Positions 18,155 to 27,650 of a stretch of DNA of 64,000 nucleotides are shown piece after piece; position 1 is the first letter of the stretch; each line of letters starts with the position of its first letter. The translations under genes were made by a program, and so were the position numbers. This DNA comes from Lachnospiraceae bacterium. GTDB taxonomy: Bacteria; Bacillota; Clostridia; Lachnospirales; Lachnospiraceae. The stretch lies in the NCBI GenBank assembly GCA_015056725.1, contig SVFS01000004.1, positions 1 through 64,000 of the forward strand, written 5' to 3'. Under the pieces are notes generated by a model. It did no database searches, was not told the origin of the DNA, and saw nothing but the letters and a program-made list of their open reading frames with translations.

Positions 18155-19752
18155 TTAATTTACTAATTGCAGACGATGAACCTTTAGTGCAAGCCGGTAT
18201 TAAATCAATGATTAATTGGGATGATCTTGATATTCATATCATCGGTACTGCCGCAAATGGTGCCCTTGCTTATGATATGATTAAAGCCAATTCTCCGGAT
18301 ATTGTCATAACAGATATTAAAATGCCTGTTATGACAGGTCTTGAACTTGCACAAAAATGTCACAAAGAACAATTGCAGCTTCCTGTATTTATTATTTTGA
18401 CCAGTTATGAAGAGTTCGGTTATGCCAAAGAAGCCGTTTCTTATGGTGTATCCGACTATTTGGTAAAACTGGAGCTTACTCCCGAAACTCTTCGTGCTGC
18501 TTTGGAAAAGGCAATTGCTACCGTACAAAACTTACGTAAAACATCTCAATTGTCCGGTAGCGTTCCCAGCAGTATCGATATCTTAAAAGAACAGTTTTAT
18601 ACAAGACTTATTTCAAACCTGTTTGAAGTTGATACACAATTTGAATCGCAGGCCCAAAACCTAAAAATTTCATTTGATTATGCTTCTTTTGCAGCTGCTT
18701 ACATAGAAATCAGCAGTAGCAAACTACAAAACATGACTTCTGAGCAACAATTGAACTTATACACAAACAGCCTGCAAATGACAGGAGAACTCATTTCAAA
18801 ATATATCCCCTGTCATGTTCTTTCCTTAGACATGAAACATTTTGCCATCATTTTCTTCTTAAAAAATGATGATTATACAGGCTACGAAGGAATTATCCGT
18901 AACGCATTACAACAAGTTTCAGAAATGCTTTTCAATTACTACAGTGTAGAACTGAAAGCCAGTATCGGTTCTTTTGTTCCGAAACCTATGCAAATAGCAA
19001 CTTCTTTCCAAGATGCCAAACAGATATTTTCCAAAATTTCAGATAACGCTAAAGTCGTTTTCTTCCATAATGTGACTGATAAGAGTCATTTAAAAAACGT
19101 ATTTAATATTTCTATCTTTAAAGAAGATATCAGAAAAGCCTATGCGGAGTATAATACGGAAGCTTTACAGGATATTTTCACTACTATCATTGACTTGTTT
19201 AAAGAGCAGCCCACTCACTATGTACAGGCTTTGGATGCTGCCGGAAATGTCCTCCACTTGTCTCTATCGCTTTTAAACAATGGTGAACAAATTGTTTCAT
19301 CCATATTCAAGGACAAACCCAATGGCTACCGTTCCTTATATGAACTGACAAATGTAGGGCAAATCATCGAATGGCTTCAAGTATTGCAAAACGGATTATG
19401 TGAGCAGTTTTCCACTTATCATAAAGATTACAAAAACAAAATCGTTATCAATGTAAAGAAATTTATTGATGAGCATGTGGAAGAAAAGCTTAATCTAAAC
19501 ATGGTTGCTGAAATTTTTAACTTTAGCCCCAACTATTTAAGTGTGCTATTTTCCAAATATAACGACATCGGTTTTAATGATTATATTAACCAGCAAAAAA
19601 TTGAAGCAGCCAAACATATGATGACTGATGAAAATCTAAAGATTTATGAAATAAGTGATGCTCTTGGATTTGAGAGTGCTTTCTATTTTAGCCGCGTATT
19701 TAAAAAAGTAACCGGTTTATCCCCAAGAGATTATATGAAGCAAAACTTGTAA
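18151..19752 (+). CDS. YesN-type response regulator with AraC DNA-binding domain
   Basis: A 533-residue regulator. The receiver domain (about 1-125) has the acidic pair DDE at 8-10, phospho-acceptor Asp55 in VITDIKMP and Lys in DYLVKLEL. A central region of about 290 residues, typical of YesN proteins, is followed by an AraC-type double helix-turn-helix (about 430-533: LNLNMVAEIFNFSPNYLSVL and EISDALGFESAFYFSRVFKK). It should activate the divergent transporter operon and possibly its own operon including the lyase. Confidence 0.92.
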   Translation: MINLLIADDEPLVQAGIKSMINWDDLDIHIIGTAANGALAYDMIKANSPDIVITDIKMPVMTGLELAQKCHKEQLQLPVFIILTSYEEFGYAKEAVSYGVSDYLVKLELTPETLRAALEKAIATVQNLRKTSQLSGSVPSSIDILKEQFYTRLISNLFEVDTQFESQAQNLKISFDYASFAAAYIEISSSKLQNMTSEQQLNLYTNSLQMTGELISKYIPCHVLSLDMKHFAIIFFLKNDDYTGYEGIIRNALQQVSEMLFNYYSVELKASIGSFVPKPMQIATSFQDAKQIFSKISDNAKVVFFHNVTDKSHLKNVFNISIFKEDIRKAYAEYNTEALQDIFTTIIDLFKEQPTHYVQALDAAGNVLHLSLSLLNNGEQIVSSIFKDKPNGYRSLYELTNVGQIIEWLQVLQNGLCEQFSTYHKDYKNKIVINVKKFIDEHVEEKLNLNMVAEIFNFSPNYLSVLFSKYNDIGFNDYINQQKIEAAKHMMTDENLKIYEISDALGFESAFYFSRVFKKVTGLSPRDYMKQNL

Positions 19753-19790
19753 TTTACTCTACGATTTTATGATATATAAAGGAGATACTT

Positions 19791-21620
19791 ATGTTTTTCG
19801 AACACTCAGAATCTTTTACCGAAAGTTTTTCCTCTTTTCAGCGCTATCCTTCTATCTCAGACCGAGACGCCTGGAACAGCTTAGATGAAACTTGGAAGCA
19901 GGAAACAATTGCTTTAGGCGAGCAATACCTAAACTTCTCCTATTTGCCGCTTTCTGCAACAGATTTTATGGAGTTTAACCGTACAGGCAACCGGACCAAC
20001 TATGAAAAGAAATGCTTCGAAAAACGCCATGCATTAAATGCCCTTGTTCTTGCTGAATGTGTCGAAAACCAAGGCCGGTTCATGGATAATATTATGAATG
20101 GTATTTTTTCTATCTGCGAAGAAAGTGCCTGGCAGTTACCTGCCCATAATACTTATGTCCGCGATACGCCTCAGCATATTCTTCCGGATTCCACTACACC
20201 TGTGCTGGATTTATTTGCCTGTGAAACCGGCAGTATCCTTGCAACAGTATTCTTTCTTTTAAAAGAAAAGTTGGATACCGTTTCTCCGTTTATATGCAAG
20301 CGCATTATGCACGAGCTCAATCACCGCATCTTTACATCTTATCTGAATGCTCATTTCTGGTGGATGGGAAACGGAAAAGAGCCAATGAATAATTGGACAA
20401 TTTGGTGTACCCAAAACGTGCTGTTGTCTGTCTTCCTTTCAGACACAGATAATAATTTGAGAGAAAAAGTATTGAAAAAAGCATGTCAAAGTATTGACTA
20501 TTTCCTTGCCGAATACGGAGACGACGGTTGTTGTGATGAAGGTGCAAATTATTACCGTCATGCCGGCTTATGCCTTTTTAATTCTATCGATATCCTTAAT
20601 GCTGTTACTTCCGGCTTCTTCGAGTCCATGTATGAAGAAATAAAAATCAAAAATATAGCTTCCTACATTTTGCATGCTCATATCGAAGACGAATATTATG
20701 TAAACTTCGCAGACTGCTCTCCTGTCGCAGGACGCGCCGGAGTAAGAGAATTTCTCTTTGCTACATATACAAACAATACCGAAATGATGATATTTGCAGC
20801 AACAGACTACCTGAAAGGCTCTCGTGACGCCTTACTTCTGCCAAATGAAAACAATCTTTACTACCGGTTGCAAAACGGATTTACTGCTTCGAAAATCCGC
20901 GAGTATGCACAAGTATACCAAAATACAACTATTACACATTCGGATTATTATTATCCAAGCGTAGGGTTGTTCATTGCCAGAGATGACCATTTGTATCTTG
21001 CTGTCAAAGCCGGTGATAACGATGATAGTCATAACCACAACGACACAGGAAGTATTATTGTATATAAAGACGGCAAACCACTCCTTATCGACATTGGTGT
21101 AGAAAGCTATACCAAAAAGACATTTTCACCACAGCGTTATGAAATATGGACTATGCAGTCGGACTATCATAATCTTCCAACCTTAAACGGTTTTATGCAA
21201 CAAAATGGTCCTGATTATAAAGCTACAAATGTCAACTATAAATTCCATCCGGATATTTGCGAAATATCCATGGATATCGCAGCTGCCTATCCAAAAGAAT
21301 GTGGTATTACTTCCTATATCCGAAAAGCTGTTTTGCAGAAAGATACTCAGATTACTATAACTGACCAATATACATCGGACGAGAATGCAACAGTCACTTT
21401 ACATTTTATGACTTATGAAAAACCTACTCCTATCGTTGATTCCGATTATTTGACCATTCAAATCGGTCAACTTGGTTCATTAACATTATCCCATGTAATG
21501 CTCGACGGTATAGAAGAATTTCCTATAAGTGATGCCCGTTTAATGCAAACATGGAAGCATCCTATTTATCGTATAAATGTGACTCTCACCTCAAATACAG
21601 TTATTGCATCTATTAAATAA
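19791..21620 (+). CDS. Heparinase II/III-like polysaccharide lyase, cytoplasmic
   Basis: A 609-residue protein with an alpha-barrel N-terminal part and a heparinase II/III-type beta-sandwich. The hallmark SHNHNDTGSIIVYKDGKP (about 412-430) followed by LLIDIGVESY is intact; DEGANYYRHAG (about 248-258) and NNWTIWCTQN (about 200-210) match the expected active-site Tyr/His/Asn surroundings. Family members cleave uronic-acid polysaccharides by beta-elimination (heparin, hyaluronan, chondroitin, alginate). No signal peptide is present, so it would act on imported oligosaccharides and produce the unsaturated ends used by GH88. It follows the regulator by 38 bp with AAAGGAG. Substrate undetermined. 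Confidence 0.85.
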   Translation: MFFEHSESFTESFSSFQRYPSISDRDAWNSLDETWKQETIALGEQYLNFSYLPLSATDFMEFNRTGNRTNYEKKCFEKRHALNALVLAECVENQGRFMDNIMNGIFSICEESAWQLPAHNTYVRDTPQHILPDSTTPVLDLFACETGSILATVFFLLKEKLDTVSPFICKRIMHELNHRIFTSYLNAHFWWMGNGKEPMNNWTIWCTQNVLLSVFLSDTDNNLREKVLKKACQSIDYFLAEYGDDGCCDEGANYYRHAGLCLFNSIDILNAVTSGFFESMYEEIKIKNIASYILHAHIEDEYYVNFADCSPVAGRAGVREFLFATYTNNTEMMIFAATDYLKGSRDALLLPNENNLYYRLQNGFTASKIREYAQVYQNTTITHSDYYYPSVGLFIARDDHLYLAVKAGDNDDSHNHNDTGSIIVYKDGKPLLIDIGVESYTKKTFSPQRYEIWTMQSDYHNLPTLNGFMQQNGPDYKATNVNYKFHPDICEISMDIAAAYPKECGITSYIRKAVLQKDTQITITDQYTSDENATVTLHFMTYEKPTPIVDSDYLTIQIGQLGSLTLSHVMLDGIEEFPISDARLMQTWKHPIYRINVTLTSNTVIASIK

Positions 21621-21633
21621 AGGTAATTTCTAT

Positions 21634-21668
21634 CACAAAAAAAGTCAGAAAATATCTGACTTTTTTTG
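21634..21668 (+). terminator. Terminator after the lyase gene
   Basis: An A-run, AAGTCAGA paired with TCTGACTT across a short AT loop, and a run of T form a strong intrinsic terminator ending the YesM-YesN-lyase operon. Confidence 0.92.
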
Positions 21669-21694
21669 TAAAAATATACATTTTATGATAAAAT
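21666..21694 (+). promoter_or_regulatory. Promoter of the zinc-ribbon gene, TTGTAA-17-TAAAAT
   Basis: TTGTAA (21666-21671) and TAAAAT (21689-21694) are 17 bp apart. The -35 begins within the T-run of the preceding terminator. A leader stem-loop with TGTCG/CGACA outer arms (21705-21731) follows before the ribosome-binding site. Confidence 0.65.
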
Positions 21695-21773
21695 TGACTT
21701 AACATGTCGAGAAGTTGTATGCTTCCCGACACCCAAATACTACTTGTAATTCACAGAAAAGAGGGTTCTTATT

Positions 21774-23519
21774 ATGAAATGTCCAAATTGTCAAACTGAA
21801 AATCCTGATTTAGCTAAATTTTGTAAAGGCTGTGGTGCAAAATTGGAAGCACCTACTGCAGGAGCAGCTGTTTTCTGTAAAGCGTGTGGAGAACCAATAA
21901 AACAGGGTGCCAAGTTCTGTCCTAAATGTGGTACAGGCGTTGCAGCACCAACAAATGCTCCGGTTCCTCCAACGGTTCCGACTCCACCACCAGCAAAACC
22001 GGTTTATGAAGGTCCTAATGCTATTGTGCCTCCAACAGCTCCGGTTCCACCAAAGGCTCCGGCTCCGCCAACGGCTCCTGTGCCTCCGGTAAGTGCTCCG
22101 GTTCCTCCAACGGCTCCGACACCGCCAACGGCTCCTGTGCCTCCGGTAAGTGCTCCGGTTCCTCCAAAGGCTCCGGCTCCGCCAACGGCTCCTGTGCCTC
22201 CGGTAAGTGCTCCGGTTCCTCCAACGGTTCCGACACCTCCGCCGGCAAAACCGGTTTATGAAGGTCCTAATGCTATTGTGCCTCCAACAGCTCCGGTTCC
22301 TCCAAAGGCTCCGGCTCCTCAGCCTGTTCCGGCTCAGCCAAAAGCTCCGGTTCCTCAGCCTGTTCCGGCTCAGCCAAAAGCTCCGGCAAAAGAAAAGAAA
22401 GGCGCTTCAACTATTATTATTATTTGCGCAGTAGTCGTAGTGTTAGCGATTGCTCTTGTTGTATTATTTAAAACCGGTGTAATCGGCGGCTCTTCTGCCG
22501 AAAACAACAAGAAAACTGAGGAAGCGGACAATAAAACAACCGACAGCGCAGAAACAACGGAAGAAGCAGAAACAACTACAGAAGAAACAGAACCGGAAGA
22601 CACTTCCCTCTCTGCAGAAGAACTTGCCAAAATCATGGCTCCTATTGATTCTGTAAAAGATGAAGGTCTTGCCTTACTTACAGAAGAAGATACGGTTGGT
22701 TCCAGAGAAAAGCTTTCTACAGCACTCAATCAGTACATTTCCATTGCTCAGGAATATGGTACATATGACGAATTAACCGATTGCATAAACGATGCATATA
22801 ACGGCTATGTTGAAGCAACTATTACCCAGGTTAACCGCTTATATAAGCAGGATGTTTCTACCGGATTATATGAACAGATGCATATAGATGCAAATGCTGC
22901 TCTCGACCTCTCTGCTAAAATAGAAGCTGCCGGAATAGATGTAGACGCTTCTTCTATTGAAGAAATCATGGCAGACTTACCTGCAAATTATAAAGAACGT
23001 TATATCTTAGCTATCAACGAGCTTACAGAAGCTGAATCCTGGTCCCGTTCTACAGCATGGGCGATTATGGAAGATGTTCCAGGTCTTGGACTTTACGATG
23101 AAGCTGATTTAGACGATCCTCTTCGTCTCCGCTATGCATACTCTCTTGCTATGTATACACGAAAAGCTAATGCAACAGATATTGAAAGCGGAAGCCTCTC
23201 TCCTAGAGATGCCGGTATGAAAATTTTAGATTCCATCGATGAAATGGATTACAATCCTGTTTTAATATTAGATGCTGCTGATTACTTCAAACAGGCAGGT
23301 GAAAACTATACAGCAAATGTATTATATTCGCTGTATGATGAATTAACTTCTATCATCGAATATTATCAGGGACTCCGTATTCCAAGTGAGATTCCATGGG
23401 AACGCTACTGGTATTTCAATGATTTCGGTGAATACTCTGTAGATGACAGAAACGGTGCATCAGCTGAATGCCGTCAAGAAATCCGTATACGCGCACAAGA
23501 AGTTCTGTCTTCATTATAA
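21774..23519 (+). CDS. Zinc-ribbon membrane protein with proline-rich repeats
   Basis: A 581-residue protein of unknown role. The N-terminus has two CxxC...CxxC zinc ribbons (MKCPNCQ...FCKGCG and FCKACG...FCPKCG). Residues about 60-205 form a proline/alanine repeat region built of APVPP, TAPTPP and PVSAPVPP units. A membrane helix (about 212-235), an acidic Thr/Glu linker and a C-terminal helical domain of about 310 residues follow. The layout (cytoplasmic zinc ribbon, one helix, extracellular domain) is common in Lachnospiraceae, with no assigned function that I know. It is followed 24 bp later by a membrane metallophosphoesterase and probably forms an operon with it. Confidence 0.75.
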   Translation: MKCPNCQTENPDLAKFCKGCGAKLEAPTAGAAVFCKACGEPIKQGAKFCPKCGTGVAAPTNAPVPPTVPTPPPAKPVYEGPNAIVPPTAPVPPKAPAPPTAPVPPVSAPVPPTAPTPPTAPVPPVSAPVPPKAPAPPTAPVPPVSAPVPPTVPTPPPAKPVYEGPNAIVPPTAPVPPKAPAPQPVPAQPKAPVPQPVPAQPKAPAKEKKGASTIIIICAVVVVLAIALVVLFKTGVIGGSSAENNKKTEEADNKTTDSAETTEEAETTTEETEPEDTSLSAEELAKIMAPIDSVKDEGLALLTEEDTVGSREKLSTALNQYISIAQEYGTYDELTDCINDAYNGYVEATITQVNRLYKQDVSTGLYEQMHIDANAALDLSAKIEAAGIDVDASSIEEIMADLPANYKERYILAINELTEAESWSRSTAWAIMEDVPGLGLYDEADLDDPLRLRYAYSLAMYTRKANATDIESGSLSPRDAGMKILDSIDEMDYNPVLILDAADYFKQAGENYTANVLYSLYDELTSIIEYYQGLRIPSEIPWERYWYFNDFGEYSVDDRNGASAECRQEIRIRAQEVLSSL

Positions 23520-23543
23520 TAAAGGAGTTTCGTATCTGATATT

Positions 23544-24728
23544 ATGAGTAAAAAGTACAAAAAAATATTACGTCTCTTGCAGACAAAAAGGGGACGCCTA
23601 TTAGGCGTTTCCCTTTTCTTTCTGCTTATCCTTATAATTGTAGGCATTGTGCTTATATGTACCAGCAAACCTGAGATTGAAACTCCCCAAATTGCTGAAG
23701 AATCCATTGAAGAGACCTTACCTATTGACAAACCTGAAGAACAACCGATTAAAGAAGAAGTAGTTCCTGAGCCGGAAGAACCAAAGAAAATATATCCACA
23801 GCCGGAATATGATTTTGAGTTGGAAGAAATTGTCGTTGAAATACCAGACATGAAAAAGGAATATACTTACGCATGGGTAAGTGACATTCATCTTATCACA
23901 GATATCGAAGAAGGGGATGTTGATGCCGAGTCACTTCTCACTCTTTTGCAGAGATATGAAACCTTATCCATAACTGACGACGGAGTACATGGTAAAGAAT
24001 TGTGGCCGGAAATCGTTAAATATCTGAATTACGAATACGGAGAAGGCAATCTGGACGCTGTTATTTTTGGTGGGGATTTATTAGACTATTACAGTCCCAA
24101 GAATATGGATTATTTCCAAACCTATTATAAGCAGCTGGATATTCCAAAACTGTATATCCGCGCTGACCATGATTATGGTGCTTTTTATGGTGCATCCGAA
24201 AGCGAAGGCTATCGCCGCCATGCCGAATTGGATGGGGATGACTGGGAGAAAAAATATATTGAAGAAGAGGATTTCATCATTTTAGGTATCAACGGTTCCA
24301 CCAAAGATATTCCCGAAGAAAGACTTCCTTACTTGGAAGAAATGTTTGCCAAAAACAAACCTATTATTATCGTTACACACGTTCCATACGAAGCTGATAT
24401 AGACACTCCTGACATTCCCGAATCACTCGAAGAATTATCTATGAGAGTCCGTAATAAAATATACTACTGGGGCGGTGGGAATTACAAACCAAACGATAAA
24501 ACCAAACAATATTTTGATATGATTTATACTGAAGATACTCCTGTTGTACAGGTACTAGCCGGACATATGCACGAAGCATGGGACGGTATGATTACAGAAC
24601 AGGTAAGACAGCATATCTTCACTCCTGCATTTAAAGGAACCATCGGTCTTGTACATATTGTCCCGGAGGGCTATCTAAAAAAGGAAGAAGCCATAAACAA
24701 CTTCTTCAATCAAATAGATGCAGAATAA
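23544..24728 (+). CDS. Membrane-anchored calcineurin-like metallophosphoesterase
   Basis: A 394-residue protein with an N-terminal membrane helix (about 20-42), a Pro/Glu linker and an extracellular phosphoesterase domain. The metal-binding motifs appear in order: SDIH (about 112), GGDLLD (about 176), ADHD (about 207), THVP (about 278) and AGHMH (about 339). The third motif is normally GNHD/E; here Asp replaces the metal-bridging Asn. The substrate is unknown. The AAAGGAG site is 16 bases from the ATG, unusually far. The hairpin at 23586-23617 lies within its first codons. Confidence 0.82.
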   Translation: MSKKYKKILRLLQTKRGRLLGVSLFFLLILIIVGIVLICTSKPEIETPQIAEESIEETLPIDKPEEQPIKEEVVPEPEEPKKIYPQPEYDFELEEIVVEIPDMKKEYTYAWVSDIHLITDIEEGDVDAESLLTLLQRYETLSITDDGVHGKELWPEIVKYLNYEYGEGNLDAVIFGGDLLDYYSPKNMDYFQTYYKQLDIPKLYIRADHDYGAFYGASESEGYRRHAELDGDDWEKKYIEEEDFIILGINGSTKDIPEERLPYLEEMFAKNKPIIIVTHVPYEADIDTPDIPESLEELSMRVRNKIYYWGGGNYKPNDKTKQYFDMIYTEDTPVVQVLAGHMHEAWDGMITEQVRQHIFTPAFKGTIGLVHIVPEGYLKKEEAINNFFNQIDAE

Positions 24729-24730
24729 CA

Positions 24731-24771
24731 CAAAAAGAGGATTGGAAAATTCCAATCCTCTTTCTCTCTTT
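24731..24771. terminator. Bidirectional terminator between converging genes
   Basis: AAAGAGGATTGGAA pairs perfectly with TTCCAATCCTCTTT around a two-base loop, with A- and T-rich flanks. It separates the rightward phosphoesterase gene from the leftward chemoreceptor gene. Confidence 0.9.
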
Positions 24772-24783
24772 ATGTAATGTATA

Positions 24784-26514
24784 TTACAGTTTAAAGAATT
24801 TAATATTTCCCTCTAACTCTTTAGAGATTATCTGTAACTGCTCAGCTTCATCTGCAAGCAGCTGAATTGTGGCTGTCATCTCTTCTACCGATGCTGTTGT
24901 TTCTTCTGTAGATGCTGCATTTTCTTCTGAAATAGCAGATAAGTTAGAAATAACATCGATAACTTCCGCACGGGCATTATCACATTCTCTTGTCTGCCCT
25001 CTGATACCTTCTACTTCATTGTTAGAAGCATCAATACCTTCGGATACATTCTGGAACTGAGCTTTGGTCTGCATAAGTTTATCAGACTGTTCGTTAACAA
25101 TAGCTTGTACTTCTTTCATAATATTAACTGTTGTCTCCGAATCACTCAATAATCCGTCGATAATATGAGAAATGCTTGCTGTAGACTCAGATGACTGCTC
25201 TGCAAGCTTACGAATCTGATCCGCTACTACTGCAAAGCCTCTACCCTGTTCACCTGCTCTTGCAGATTCTATAGAAGCATTAAGTGATAACAGATTGGTT
25301 TCTTCTGCAATAGATTTAATCAAGCTTACCGCTTCACTAATCTTATTCGCTGATTCATTCGTTGCAATGACTTGTGCCGCAATACGATCTACTGCTTCCA
25401 TTGTTTTATCATTTGAAACAGATAATTCATTTACAATTCTGATAGAATCATCACCGGAAACTTTCATATTTCCGGCTCTTTCATTCAGATTAGCCACACC
25501 ATCCACAATATTTTCAATCAGCATACCCATCTGATCAATTCTTCCGGACGCAATTTCAATATCTTCTGCCTGAGATGTCGCACCCTGTGAAATACCTTCG
25601 ACAGCTTTTGAAATTTCAACAGATGTAACATTGATATTACCTGCCATATTGTGAACTCTGTCTCCGGTCTGGAATAATGCGTTTGCTGCACTTGTAATAT
25701 TTCCCATAACCACAACAAGCTCATCCTTCAAATCCTGAACGCCCTGAACCATTTGTCCCAGTTCATCCTTGCGCTTTAAGGCACGCTTATCCACTTCAAT
25801 TGTCAGATCACCCTCTGCAAGACCTATTACTGCTTTTTGAGCCGCTTTAAGACCTGCCACAATGGATCTTACCATAATGATTACAACAATCAGCACCAGC
25901 ACAAGTGCCAAAACAATCACGCTAACCAATGTAATAATCTTTTCACTGATAAAAGCATCTACATCCGCACTTGGAATACCTGCAAACGACATACCAATGA
26001 TTTTACCGTCAGAATTTTTTAATGGCCGATACGACACATAATAATTCATATTATTAATCGTTGTACTGTCCGAATGGAAAACCTCACCTCTGTTTATTAC
26101 GGCTTCATATACTTCATCAGAACATGTAGTTCCGAGAATTCTTTTATTTGTTTCCGTATTTATGAGTGATGTCGCATAGCGTGTATTATCATAAAACAAT
26201 GTTACATCCGCCTGCGTTCCTTCTACAAATTCATCAATAATATCTTCGGCTAAAGTAATATCAAATTCACCTTTCATCAGGTGATTATTCTCCATATTCA
26301 GCCAGTAATCTCCCGGATCCAATGCATCATATGCCGCTGCAACACTGGTACTTAGCATATCCAAATCGTTCAATTGCGTTTCACCGATGCCTGCTTTTGT
26401 AGAATTTACTGCTACAACGCATAATAAAATACCAATTATCAGTACAGGAAGTATTGATAAGCTAATTAGTTTCGTCACAAGTGACATTCCTTTTCTTTCG
26501 TTCTTAACCTTCAT
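24784..26514 (-). CDS. Methyl-accepting chemotaxis protein with single Cache sensor
   Basis: A 576-residue chemoreceptor: TM1 (about 14-34), an extracellular domain of about 150 residues ([19 protein letters not shown] and [20 protein letters not shown]) typical of a single Cache fold, TM2 (about 187-210), HAMP (about 212-265) and the signalling domain with tip [20 protein letters not shown] (about 400). Single-Cache receptors often bind small carboxylates, but the ligand here is unknown. AGGAGG precedes the ATG. It lies just outside the uronate locus and has its own promoter. Confidence 0.92.
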   Translation of the reverse strand: MKVKNERKGMSLVTKLISLSILPVLIIGILLCVVAVNSTKAGIGETQLNDLDMLSTSVAAAYDALDPGDYWLNMENNHLMKGEFDITLAEDIIDEFVEGTQADVTLFYDNTRYATSLINTETNKRILGTTCSDEVYEAVINRGEVFHSDSTTINNMNYYVSYRPLKNSDGKIIGMSFAGIPSADVDAFISEKIITLVSVIVLALVLVLIVVIIMVRSIVAGLKAAQKAVIGLAEGDLTIEVDKRALKRKDELGQMVQGVQDLKDELVVVMGNITSAANALFQTGDRVHNMAGNINVTSVEISKAVEGISQGATSQAEDIEIASGRIDQMGMLIENIVDGVANLNERAGNMKVSGDDSIRIVNELSVSNDKTMEAVDRIAAQVIATNESANKISEAVSLIKSIAEETNLLSLNASIESARAGEQGRGFAVVADQIRKLAEQSSESTASISHIIDGLLSDSETTVNIMKEVQAIVNEQSDKLMQTKAQFQNVSEGIDASNNEVEGIRGQTRECDNARAEVIDVISNLSAISEENAASTEETTASVEEMTATIQLLADEAEQLQIISKELEGNIKFFKL

Positions 26515-26571
26515 TTCGTCCTCCTATAACACGTATTTATTTCTTGTATTAGAAACACTTATAATATAATC

Positions 26572-26599
26572 ATTTTATCACATTTTTAATTTTTTTCAA
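26572..26599 (-). promoter_or_regulatory. Candidate promoter of the single-Cache MCP gene
   Basis: TTGAAA (26599-26594) and TAAAAT (26577-26572) lie 16 bp apart on the minus strand, just after the terminator of the preceding gene. No sigma-28 (CCGATA-type) -10 was seen. Confidence 0.5.
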
Positions 26600-26614
26600 T
26601 CTTTTAACATAAAT

Positions 26615-26643
26615 AAAGAGAAATTTTGTGCAAATTTCTCTTT
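26615..26643 (-). terminator. Terminator-like hairpin after the beta-propeller gene
   Basis: AAAGAGAAATTT (26615-26626) and AAATTTCTCTTT (26632-26643) form a perfect 12-bp stem with a five-base loop. The T-run is short on both sides, so termination may be partial. Confidence 0.65.
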
Positions 26644-26687
26644 ATTTTTACTTTCTGTTTTATTTTTTCAAACAATTCATACTTGTC

Positions 26688-27650
26688 TTATTTTGCAGCT
26701 TCCTGCACATTCGTAATCACATCGTTTATTACATCAAACTTGTAAACACACGGTTTGCTTTTCACACGTAATACTGTTGCATAATAAGAACCGTCAAATG
26801 CTTCAATATAATACGGTGCACCATCTCCGCCAAACAACTTATTAATGTTTTCATAATTGCCTTTTCCAAAATCCGCCAGACTTCTTGCTCTGACAATCGT
26901 TGCTGCATTCTGATCAAAATTAATATCTGTAGAAACCGTCAGATAATAATAATTTTGAATTCTCGTCACCTGTACCATTCCTGCCATGTTAAGCGGAACC
27001 GGATTCCGTGCAATTACGCGGAAATTATTTTTATTCACTGTAAGAATCATTGATGCATGAACACATGGAAAATGAATCATATTTCCTTCTATTGTAAAGG
27101 AACGGACATATTTTCCATATAATTCCGGCACACGCTGAACTTTTTCCAATACCACTTCCAGGCTATTTGCATTTCTGCGGAATATGTACATCTCGCCTGT
27201 CATGGAGCTCCATACATAAAATTTACCGGTAGTAACATCATATTCAATATAATGCGGTCTGACTCCTACTCCACCAATGGCCTGCAGTTCTTGATATCCT
27301 TCATCCATTTTGGCATAAGTAACTACCCGATGATTTTCCGTATCTACTACCATGTAAATAACTCCGTCACCGGCAATCGCATGTGGCTGTGATAAATCCG
27401 AAGCCATAACTTTCCAGTCTTTTGCATTAACACCGGCGCCTTTACTATAAAGCACCTGATTATGATAACTATCAACAAGATAATAGGTATCTCCAATTTT
27501 CTCAATCTGTGTCGGAACGGATAATGCATCATAGCTATTACGATACCCCGGATAATAGTTTCCTGCCTGAACTGCCAAAGAAGCATCGCCTGCCATTATT
27601 AGTACAGCAAGTAATGCTGCAACCACTTTATATACAGCTTTTCTTTTCAT
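26688..27650 (-). CDS. Secreted beta-propeller-like protein of unknown function
   Basis: A 320-residue protein with a signal peptide (about 1-29, ending in SLAVQA). The mature part shows repeated beta-propeller-like strands in the style of NHL/SMP-30 repeats: QIEKIGDTYYLVDSYHNQVL, PHAIAGDGVIYMVVDTENHR and VRPHYIEYDVTTGKFYVWS. No catalytic motif is recognised. It lies 69 bp after ribF, without an obvious terminator between, at the right edge of the block that separates ribF from rpsO. Confidence 0.65.
   Translation of the reverse strand: MKRKAVYKVVAALLAVLIMAGDASLAVQAGNYYPGYRNSYDALSVPTQIEKIGDTYYLVDSYHNQVLYSKGAGVNAKDWKVMASDLSQPHAIAGDGVIYMVVDTENHRVVTYAKMDEGYQELQAIGGVGVRPHYIEYDVTTGKFYVWSSMTGEMYIFRRNANSLEVVLEKVQRVPELYGKYVRSFTIEGNMIHFPCVHASMILTVNKNNFRVIARNPVPLNMAGMVQVTRIQNYYYLTVSTDINFDQNAATIVRARSLADFGKGNYENINKLFGGDGAPYYIEAFDGSYYATVLRVKSKPCVYKFDVINDVITNVQEAAK

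Noticed and set aside
22021..22248. 75-residue minus-strand frame opposite the proline-rich region
   Set aside because: It is the antisense reading of the repetitive proline codons, with no start context.
21774..22390. Collagen- or mucin-like adhesin
   Set aside because: The proline region lies before the membrane helix next to zinc ribbons and lacks Gly-X-Y repeats or a wall anchor.
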